From NCBI GenBank assembly GCA_023055355.1, contig JALJCS010000002.1, positions 77,581,001-77,645,000 of the forward strand: a stretch of DNA of 64,000 nucleotides. The letters are read 5' to 3'. The translations under genes and the position numbers were made by a program. Each line of letters starts with the position of its first letter. Positions within the stretch are counted from its first letter, which is position 1. Positions 1-8,379 of this stretch are shown one piece after another. Origin of the DNA: Agelaius tricolor (lineage: Eukaryota; Chordata; Aves; Passeriformes; Icteridae). The notes beneath the pieces are model-generated. The model saw only the letters and a program-made list of their open reading frames with translations. It was not told where the DNA came from and did not search any database.

Positions 1-270
1 TGCAGGGACATGCACCAAAGATTCCTCTCTTGGTCCCCATTGAAATCGCAAGATTCCGTTTCCCTTCCCGAAAGGAAATTTCATTTCCTTTCGGGAAGGA
101 AACGGAATCTTGCGACCCTGGAAAGAAAGGCTTCCAAAGCCTCGGGAAAGGAGATAGGATCAAATGAAATGCGAGTGAAAAAAGAGGCAAAAAAGCCAGA
201 AAATGGGGACTTGTCGTGTCTTCCAGAAATGGTCTGTGAGGAAAAGAGCTGCATTGCAAAGCACCAAAAG
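1..270 (+). repeat. Partial unit: 3' part of monomer C
   Basis: The left edge cuts monomer C. The fragment starts at tgcagggaca, includes a complete copy of the palindrome and ends just before the first atgccaaaag of monomer A. It matches 9266-9535, one 8-unit shift (9265 bp) away. Confidence 0.95.
46..115. repeat. Near-perfect 70-bp palindrome, first of 56 copies
   Basis: The left arm 46-79 (tcgcaagattccgtttccc and onward) is the reverse complement of the right arm 83-115, with a single extra C in the left arm at 62-64. This gives 33 base pairs closed by a TTC loop at 80-82. Copies start at 46, 1207, 2368, 3523, 4683, 5838, 7000, 8155, 9311, 10472, 11633, 12788, 13948, 15103, 16265, 17420, 18581, 19739, 20898, 22058, 23220, 24375, 25536, 26698, 27853, 29009, 30168, 31328, 32483, 33645, 34801, 35960, 37120, 38275, 39436, 40592, 41751, 42908, 44068, 45223, 46384, 47540, 48699, 49856, 51012, 52171, 53331, 54486, 55648, 56804, 57964, 59125, 60285, 61446, 62601 and 63761. 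I see no variant in any copy. Each arm holds a TTC-NN-GAA dyad and several CpGs. The function is unknown. It could be a fossil fold-back insertion, a cruciform-forming element or a protein-binding dyad. Confidence 0.95.
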
Positions 271-627
271 ATGCCAAAAGTAAGCTCAGAGATGTTGCAA
301 AAGCTGGGGAAAAAGTCAAGGAGGAAGACACAACTTGGGAAAATATGGGGGACATGGTATGAACACTTGAAAATATCTAAAATCAAAAAAAAAAAAAAAT
401 CTTCCCCATATGCCAGTAAGTGCAGGCACATGTGCAAAGCTTGCCCAAATTGATCCCCGCTGAAGGCTAAAAGAGAAAAGAAGGACTTACAAACAGGCTG
501 GAACGGAGATATCATCAAAGGAATTGCAATTGGAGGAGAAAAAAAAGAAAAGTGGGAAATTTGGGCAATTTAGTGACTAGAAGAAAATGGACCGGGATTA
601 TATCAGAGCAGTGCAAAAAACCAAAAG
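271..627 (+). repeat. Monomer A, reference copy (357 bp)
   Basis: This is the first monomer of the unit. The head (271 to about 338) resembles the head of monomer C: both share gctggggaaaaagtcaag and gacacaacttgg. From about 345 on, it matches monomer B. It contains an A-run at 385-399 (15 A here; 13-16 across the array), then tcttcccc, an NdeI-type CATATG, an AAGCTT at 437-442 and a GATATC. Its 3' part, after the A-run, differs from that of B at one place only (aacgg against agcgg). Most haplotype-defining sites of the array lie in this monomer. Confidence 0.93.
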
Positions 628-985
628 ATGCCAAAATTAAGCCCACAGATGTTGCAAAAGCCGGGGAAAATGTCAAGGAAAAAGAGAAATCTTGGAGAGG
701 AAGATATGAGGGACATGGTATGAACACTTGAAAAAATCTAAAATCAAAAAAAAAAAATCTTCCCCATATGCCAGTAAGTGCAGGCACATGTGCAAAGCTT
801 GCCCAAATTGATCCCCGCTGAAGGCTAAAAGAGAAAAGAAGGACTTACAAACAGGCTGGAGCGGAGATATCATCAAAGGAATTGCAATTGGAGGAGAAAA
901 AAAAGAAAAGTGGGAAATTTGGGCAATTTAGTGACTAGAAGAAAATGGACCGGGATTATATCAGAGCAGTGCAAAAAACCAAAAG
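628..985 (+). repeat. Monomer B, reference copy (358 bp)
   Basis: The head reads ttaagcccacag, gccggggaaaatg and caaggaaaaagag, distinct from A and C. The A-run has 12 A (12 or 13 across the array). AAGCTT lies at 795-800, exactly 358 bp after the one in monomer A. Near its end the stretch ggagaaaaaaaagaaaagtg exists in two alleles, full length or lacking 5 bp. Variable sites are aaaaag/aagaag and ggtatg/gggatg. Confidence 0.93.
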
Positions 986-1431
986 ATGCCAAAACTAAGC
1001 TCACAGACCTTGCAAAAGCTGGGGAAAAAGTCAAGAAGGAAGACACAACTTGGAGGGGAAGATTTAAAAGACATGGCATGGAGGCTTCAAAAGAAGAAAA
1101 AAAAAAAGGAAAAAATCTTTCCCAAAGTCCAAGCCATCAAAAGGCATGGCATGTCATCAAGTGCAGGGACATGCACCAAAGATTCCTCTCTTGGTCCCCA
1201 TTGAAATCGCAAGATTCCGTTTCCCTTCCCGAAAGGAAATTTCATTTCCTTTCGGGAAGGAAACGGAATCTTGCGACCCTGGAAAGAAAGGCTTCCAAAG
1301 CCTCGGGAAAGGAGATAGGATCAAATGAAATGCGAGTGAAAAAAGAGGCAAAAAAGCCAGAAAATGGGGACTTGTCGTGTCTTCCAGAAATGGTCTGTGA
1401 GGAAAAGAGCTGCATTGCAAAGCACCAAAAG
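986..1431 (+). repeat. Monomer C, reference copy (446 bp) with embedded palindrome
   Basis: The head reads ctaagctcacagaccttgc. The body is diverged from A and B but alignable: aatctttccc against aatcttcccc, ggtccccattgaa against gatccccgctgaa, and ggagataggatcaaatg against ggagatatcatcaaagg. It is about 88 bp longer than A or B, and most of the excess is the palindrome at 1207-1276. It has no AAGCTT. A long purine tract, aaaagaagaaa followed by an A-run and ggaaaaaa, lies at about 1088-1114. C is less variable between units than A or B. Confidence 0.92.
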
Positions 1432-2592
1432 ATGCCAAAAGTAAGCTCAGAGATGTTGCAAAAGCTGGGGAAAAAGTCAAGGAGGAAGACACAACTTGGG
1501 AAAATATGGGGGACATGGTATGAACACTTGAAAATATCTAAAATCAAAAAAAAAAAAAAATCTTCCCCATATGCCAGTAAGTGCAGGCACATGTGCAAAG
1601 CTTGCCCAAATTGATCCCCGCTGAAGGCTAAAAGAGAAAAGAAGGACTTACAAACAGGCTGGAACGGAGATATCATCAAAGGAATTGCAATTGGAGGAGA
1701 AAAAAAAGAAAAGTGGGAAATTTGGGCAATTTAGTGACTAGAAGAAAATGGACCGGGATTATATCAGAGCAGTGCAAAAAACCAAAAGATGCCAAAATTA
1801 AGCCCACAGATGTTGCAAAAGCCGGGGAAAATGTCAAGGAAAAAGAGAAATCTTGGAGAGGAAGATATGAGGGACATGGTATGAACACTTGAAAAAATCT
1901 AAAATCAAAAAAAAAAAATCTTCCCCATATGCCAGTAAGTGCAGGCACATGTGCAAAGCTTGCCCAAATTGATCCCCGCTGAAGGCTAAAAGAGAAAAGA
2001 AGGACTTACAAACAGGCTGGAGCGGAGATATCATCAAAGGAATTGCAATTGGAGGAGAAAAAAAAGAAAAGTGGGAAATTTGGGCAATTTAGTGACTAGA
2101 AGAAAATGGACCGGGATTATATCAGAGCAGTGCAAAAAACCAAAAGATGCCAAAACTAAGCTCACAGACCTTGCAAAAGCTGGGGAAAAAGTCAAGAAGG
2201 AAGACACAACTTGGAGGGGAAGATTTAAAAGACATGGCATGGAGGCTTCAAAAGAAGAAAAAAAAAAAGGAAAAAATCTTTCCCAAAGTCCAAGCCATCA
2301 AAAGGCATGGCATGTCATCAAGTGCAGGGACATGCACCAAAGATTCCTCTCTTGGTCCCCATTGAAATCGCAAGATTCCGTTTCCCTTCCCGAAAGGAAA
2401 TTTCATTTCCTTTCGGGAAGGAAACGGAATCTTGCGACCCTGGAAAGAAAGGCTTCCAAAGCCTCGGGAAAGGAGATAGGATCAAATGAAATGCGAGTGA
2501 AAAAAGAGGCAAAAAAGCCAGAAAATGGGGACTTGTCGTGTCTTCCAGAAATGGTCTGTGAGGAAAAGAGCTGCATTGCAAAGCACCAAAAG
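1432..2592 (+). repeat. Unit 2 (class 1, 1161 bp)
   Basis: Same genotype as unit 1, so the two reference-type units are adjacent. Confidence 0.95.
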
Positions 2593-3747
2593 ATGCCAAA
2601 ACTAAGCTCAGAGATGTTGCAAAAGCTGGGGAAAAAGTCCAGGAGGAAGACACAACTTGGGAAAATATGGGGGACATGGTATGAACACTTGAAAATATCT
2701 AAAATCAAAAAAAAAAAAAATCTTCCCCATATGCCAGTAAGTGCAGGCACATGAGCAAAGCTTGCCCAAATTGATCCCTGCTGAAGGCTAAAAGAGAAAA
2801 GAAGGACTTACAAACAGGCTGGAATGGAGATATCATCAAAGGAATTGCAATTGGAGGAGAAAAAAAAGAAAAGTGGGAAATTTGGGCAATTTAGTGACTA
2901 GAAGAAAATGGACCGGGATTATATCAGAGCAGTGCAAAAAACCAAAAGATGCCAAAATTAAGCCCACAGATGTTGCAAAAGCCGGGGAAAATGTCAAGGA
3001 AGAAGAGAAATCTTGGAGAGGAAGATATGAGGGACATGGGATGAACACTTGAAAAAATCTAAAATCAAAAAAAAAAAATCTTCCCCATATGCCAGTAAGT
3101 GCAGGCACATGTGCAAAGCTTGCCCAAATTGATCCCCGCTGAAGGCTAAAAGAGAAAAGAAGGACTTACAAACAGGCTGGAGCGGAGATATCATCAAAGG
3201 AATTGCAATTGGAGGAGAAAAAAAAGTGGGAAATTTGGGCAATTTAGTGACTAGAAGAAAATGGACCGGGATTATATCAGAGCAGTGCAAAAAACCAAAA
3301 GATGCCAAAACTAAGCTCACAGACCTTGCAAAAGCTGGGGAAAAAGTCAAGAAGGAAGACACAACTTGGAGGGGAAGATTTAAAAGACATGGCATGGAGG
3401 CTTCAAAAGAAGAAAAAAAAAAAGGAAAAAATCTTTCCCAAAGTCCAAGCCATCAAAAGGCATGGCATGTCATCAAGTGCAGGGACATGCACCAAAGATT
3501 CCTCTCTTGGTCCCCATTGAAATCGCAAGATTCCGTTTCCCTTCCCGAAAGGAAATTTCATTTCCTTTCGGGAAGGAAACGGAATCTTGCGACCCTGGAA
3601 AGAAAGGCTTCCAAAGCCTCGGGAAAGGAGATAGGATCAAATGAAATGCGAGTGAAAAAAGAGGCAAAAAAGCCAGAAAATGGGGACTTGTCGTGTCTTC
3701 CAGAAATGGTCTGTGAGGAAAAGAGCTGCATTGCAAAGCACCAAAAG
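2593..3747 (+). repeat. Unit 3 (class 2, 1155 bp)
   Basis: A: ctaag, tccagg, run 14, atgagc, ccctgc, aatgg. B: aagaag, gggatg, d5. It differs from class 1 at every default diagnostic site in A and B. Confidence 0.95.
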
Positions 3748-4907
3748 ATGCCAAAACTAAGCTCAGAGATGTTGCAAAAGCTGGGGAAAAAGTCCAGGAG
3801 GAAGACACAACTTGGGAAAATATGGGGGACATGGTATGAACACTTGAAAATATCTAAAATCAAAAAAAAAAAAAATCTTCCCCATATGCCAGTAAGTGCA
3901 GGCACATGAGCAAAGCTTGCCCAAATTGATCCCTGCTGAAGGCTAAAAGAGAAAAGAAGGACTTACAAACAGGCTGGAATGGAGATATCATCAAAGGAAT
4001 TGCAATTGGAGGAGAAAAAAAAGAAAAGTGGGAAATTTGGGCAATTTAGTGACTAGAAGAAAATGGACCGGGATTATATCAGAGCAGTGCAAAAAACCAA
4101 AAGATGCCAAAATTAAGCCCACAGATGTTGCAAAAGCCGGGGAAAATGTCAAGGAAGAAGAGAAATCTTGGAGAGGAAGATATGAGGGACATGGGATGAA
4201 CACTTGAAAAAATCTAAAATCAAAAAAAAAAAATCTTCCCCATATGCCAGTAAGTGCAGGCACATGTGCAAAGCTTGCCCAAATTGATCCCCGCTGAAGG
4301 CTAAAAGAGAAAAGAAGGACTTACAAACAGGCTGGAGCGGAGATATCATCAAAGGAATTGCAATTGGAGGAGAAAAAAAAGAAAAGTGGGAAATTTGGGC
4401 AATTTAGTGACTAGAAGAAAATGGACCGGGATTATATCAGAGCAGTGCAAAAAACCAAAAGATGCCAAAACTAAGCTCACAGACCTTGCAAAAGCTGGGG
4501 AAAAAGTCAAGAAGGAAGACACAACTTGGAGGGGAAGATTTAAAAGACATGGCATGGAGGCTTCAAAAGAAGAAAAAAAAAAAGGAAAAAATCTTTCCCA
4601 AAGTCCAAGCCATCAAAAGGCATGGCATGTCATCAAGTGCAGGGACATGCACCAAAGATTCCTCTCTTGGTCCCCATTGAAATCGCAAGATTCCGTTTCC
4701 CTTCCCGAAAGGAAATTTCATTTCCTTTCGGGAAGGAAACGGAATCTTGCGACCCTGGAAAGAAAGGCTTCCAAAGCCTCGGGAAAGGAGATAGGATCAA
4801 ATGAAATGCGAGTGAAAAAAGAGGCAAAAAAGCCAGAAAATGGGGACTTGTCGTGTCTTCCAGAAATGGTCTGTGAGGAAAAGAGCTGCATTGCAAAGCA
4901 CCAAAAG
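3748..4907 (+). repeat. Unit 4 (class 2, full B, 1160 bp)
   Basis: Class 2 genotype but without the 5-bp loss in B. Confidence 0.95.
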
Positions 4908-6062
4908 ATGCCAAAAGTAAGCTCAGAGATGTTGCAAAAGCTGGGGAAAAAGTCAAGGAGGAAGACACAACTTGGGAAAATATGGGGGACATGGTATGAA
5001 CACTGGAAAAAATCTAAAATCAAAAAAAAAAAAAATCTTCCCCATATGCCAGTAAGTGCAGGCACATGTGCAAAGCTTGCCCAAATTGATCCCCGCTGAA
5101 GGCTAAAAGAGAAAAGAAGGACTTACAAACAGGCTGGAACGGAGATATCATCAAAGGAATTGCAATTGGAGGAGAAAAAAAAGAAAAGTGGGAAATTTGG
5201 GCAATTTAGTGACTAGAAGAAAATGGACCGGGATTATATCAGAGCAGTGCAAAAAACCAAAAGATGCCAAAATTAAGCCCACAGATGTTGCAAAAGCCGG
5301 GGAAAATGTCAAGGAAAAAGAGAAATCTTGGAGAGGAAGATATGAGGGACATGGTATGAACACTTGAAAAAATCTAAAATCAAAAAAAAAAAATCTTCCC
5401 CATATGCCAGTAAGTGCAGGCACATGTGCAAAGCTTGCCCAAATTGATCCCCGCTGAAGGCTAAAAGAGAAAAGAAGGACTTACAAACAGGCTGGAGCGG
5501 AGATATCATCAAAGGAATTGCAATTGGAGGAGAAAAAAAAGTGGGAAATTTGGGCAATTTAGTGACTAGAAGAAAATGGACCGGGATTATATCAGAGCAG
5601 TGCAAAAAACCAAAAGATGCCAAAACTAAGCTCACAGACCTTGCAAAAGCTGGGGAAAAAGTCAAGAAGGAAGACACAACTTGGAGGGGAAGATTTAAAA
5701 GACATGGCATGGAGGCTTCAAAAGAAGAAAAAAAAAAAGGAAAAAATCTTTCCCAAAGTCCAAGCCATCAAAAGGCATGGCATGTCATCAAGTGCAGGGA
5801 CATGCACCAAAGATTCCTCTCTTGGTCCCCATTGAAATCGCAAGATTCCGTTTCCCTTCCCGAAAGGAAATTTCATTTCCTTTCGGGAAGGAAACGGAAT
5901 CTTGCGACCCTGGAAAGAAAGGCTTCCAAAGCCTCGGGAAAGGAGATAGGATCCAATGAAATGCGAGTGAAAAAAGAGGCAAAAAAGCCAGAAAATGGGG
6001 ACTTGTCGTGTCTTCCAGAAATGGTCTGTGAGGAAAAGAGCTGCATTGCAAAGCACCAAAAG
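4908..6062 (+). repeat. Unit 5 (class 3, 1155 bp)
   Basis: A: gtaag, tcaagg, the distinctive ctggaaaaaatc in place of cttgaaaatatc, run 14, atgtgc, ccccgc, aacgg. B: aaaaag, ggtatg, d5. C: gatccaatg. Confidence 0.95.
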
Positions 6063-7224
6063 ATGCCAAAAGTAAGCTCAGAGATGTTGCAAAAGCTGGG
6101 GAAAAAGTCAAGGAGGAAGACACAACTTGGGAAAATATGGGGGACATGGTATGAACACTTGAAAATATCTAAAATCAAAAAAAAAAAAAAAATCTTCCCC
6201 ATATGCCAGTAAGTGCAGGCACATGAGCAAAGCTTGCCCAAATTGATCCCTGCTGAAGGCTAAAAGAGAAAAGAAGGACTTACAAACAGGCTGGAATGGA
6301 GATATCATCAAAGGAATTGCAATTGGAGGAGAAAAAAAAGAAAAGTGGGAAATTTGGGCAATTTAGTGACTAGAAGAAAATGGACCGGGATTATATCAGA
6401 GCAGTGCAAAAAACCAAAAGATGCCAAAATTAAGCCCACAGATGTTGCAAAAGCCGGGGAAAATGTCAAGGAAAAAGAGAAATCTTGGAGAGGAAGATAT
6501 GAGGGACATGGTATGAACACTTGAAAAAATCTAAAATCAAAAAAAAAAAATCTTCCCCATATGCCAGTAAGTGCAGGCACATGTGCAAAGCTTGCCCAAA
6601 TTGATCCCCGCTGAAGGCTAAAAGAGAAAAGAAGGACTTACAAACAGGCTGGAGCGGAGATATCATCAAAGGAATTGCAATTGGAGGAGAAAAAAAAGAA
6701 AAGTGGGAAATTTGGGCAATTTAGTGACTAGAAGAAAATGGACCGGGATTATATCAGAGCAGTGCAAAAAACCAAAAGATGCCAAAACTAAGCTCACAGA
6801 CCTTGCAAAAGCTGGGGAAAAAGTCAAGAAGGAAGACACAACTTGGAGGGGAAGATTTAAAAGACATGGCATGGAGGCTTCAAAAGAAGAAAAAAAAAAA
6901 GGAAAAAATCTTTCCCAAAGTCCAAGCCATCAAAAGGCATGGCATGTCATCAAGTGCAGGGACATGCACCAAAGATTCCTCTCTTGGTCCCCATTGAAAT
7001 CGCAAGATTCCGTTTCCCTTCCCGAAAGGAAATTTCATTTCCTTTCGGGAAGGAAACGGAATCTTGCGACCCTGGAAAGAAAGGCTTCCAAAGCCTCGGG
7101 AAAGGAGATAGGATCAAATGAAATGCGAGTGAAAAAAGAGGCAAAAAAGCCAGAAAATGGGGACTTGTCGTGTCTTCCAGAAATGGTCTGTGAGGAAAAG
7201 AGCTGCATTGCAAAGCACCAAAAG
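6063..7224 (+). repeat. Unit 6 (class 4, 1162 bp)
   Basis: A: gtaag, tcaagg, run 16 (longest A-run allele), atgagc, ccctgc, aatgg. B: aaaaag, ggtatg, full. Confidence 0.95.
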
Positions 7225-8379
7225 ATGCCAAAACTAAGCTCAGAGATGTTGCAAAAGCTGGGGAAAAAGTCCAGGAGGAAGACACAACTTGGGAAAATAT
7301 GGGGGACATGGTATGAACACTTGAAAATATCTAAAATCAAAAAAAAAAAAAATCTTCCCCATATGCCAGTAAGTGCAGGCACATGAGCAAAGCTTGCCCA
7401 AATTGATCCCTGCTGAAGGCTAAAAGAGAAAAGAAGGACTTACAAACAGGCTGGAATGGAGATATCATCAAAGGAATTGCAATTGGAGGAGAAAAAAAAG
7501 AAAAGTGGGAAATTTGGGCAATTTAGTGACTAGAAGAAAATGGACCGGGATTATATCAGAGCAGTGCAAAAAACCAAAAGATGCCAAAATTAAGCCCACA
7601 GATGTTGCAAAAGCCGGGGAAAATGTCAAGGAAGAAGAGAAATCTTGGAGAGGAAGATATGAGGGACATGGGATGAACACTTGAAAAAATCTAAAATCAA
7701 AAAAAAAAAATCTTCCCCATATGCCAGTAAGTGCAGGCACATGTGCAAAGCTTGCCCAAATTGATCCCCGCTGAAGGCTAAAAGAGAAAAGAAGGACTTA
7801 CAAACAGGCTGGAGCGGAGATATCATCAAAGGAATTGCAATTGGAGGAGAAAAAAAAGTGGGAAATTTGGGCAATTTAGTGACTAGAAGAAAATGGACCG
7901 GGATTATATCAGAGCAGTGCAAAAAACCAAAAGATGCCAAAACTAAGCTCACAGACCTTGCAAAAGCTGGGGAAAAAGTCAAGAAGGAAGACACAACTTG
8001 GAGGGGAAGATTTAAAAGACATGGCATGGAGGCTTCAAAAGAAGAAAAAAAAAAAGGAAAAAATCTTTCCCAAAGTCCAAGCCATCAAAAGGCATGGCAT
8101 GTCATCAAGTGCAGGGACATGCACCAAAGATTCCTCTCTTGGTCCCCATTGAAATCGCAAGATTCCGTTTCCCTTCCCGAAAGGAAATTTCATTTCCTTT
8201 CGGGAAGGAAACGGAATCTTGCGACCCTGGAAAGAAAGGCTTCCAAAGCCTCGGGAAAGGAGATAGGATCAAATGAAATGCGAGTGAAAAAAGAGGCAAA
8301 AAAGCCAGAAAATGGGGACTTGTCGTGTCTTCCAGAAATGGTCTGTGAGGAAAAGAGCTGCATTGCAAAGCACCAAAAG
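7225..8379 (+). repeat. Unit 7 (class 2, 1155 bp)
   Basis: Same genotype as unit 3. Confidence 0.95.

Larger units (their letters stand above)
271..1431 (+). repeat. Unit 1 (class 1, 1161 bp)
   Basis: A: gtaag, tcaagg, run 15, atgtgc, ccccgc, aacgg. B: aaaaag, ggtatg. This unit is used as the reference. Confidence 0.95.
271..8379 (+). repeat. Seven-unit block, copy 1 (units 1-7)
   Basis: Seven units with lengths 1161, 1161, 1155, 1160, 1155, 1162 and 1155. The same lengths and haplotypes return in the same order 9265 bp downstream. The only difference I noticed is the substitution at 11384 in copy 2. Confidence 0.9.

Noticed and set aside
90..107. Canonical CENP-B box
   Set aside because: The spacing between TTCG and the CGG part is six bases rather than four, and the final G of CGGG is A. 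It does not meet the core motif and is kept only as a low-confidence observation.
46..115. Palindrome as a bacterial-type terminator or a pre-miRNA hairpin
   Set aside because: There is no gene to terminate and no U-run after the stem. The near-perfect 33-bp stem with a 3-nt loop is unlike a typical pre-miRNA. The tandem satellite context explains its recurrence.
385..399. A-run as the tail of a retroposed SINE or processed transcript
   Set aside because: The run is internal to monomers A and B, has the same flanks in all units, and has no polyadenylation signal, pol III promoter boxes or target-site duplication.
1157..1516. 119-codon open frame on the minus strand, present in every unit
   Set aside because: It lies antisense to the other frame in the same low-T sequence. 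It is rich in Ser, Phe and Leu, as expected from pyrimidine-rich DNA, has no domain or initiation context, and overlaps the palindrome. The longer minus-strand frames of up to 186 codons arise only where the 5-bp loss and a 13-A run happen to join two frames.
910..1614. Open frame of 223-237 codons recurring in every unit on the + strand
   Set aside because: It begins at GTG; the first in-frame ATG is near 1078. It is lysine-rich only because the strand is purine-rich. It runs across the palindrome into monomer A, and its C-terminus changes with the length of the A-run, so units end in three different frames. No domain is recognisable. Conservation is uninformative because whole units are near-identical.
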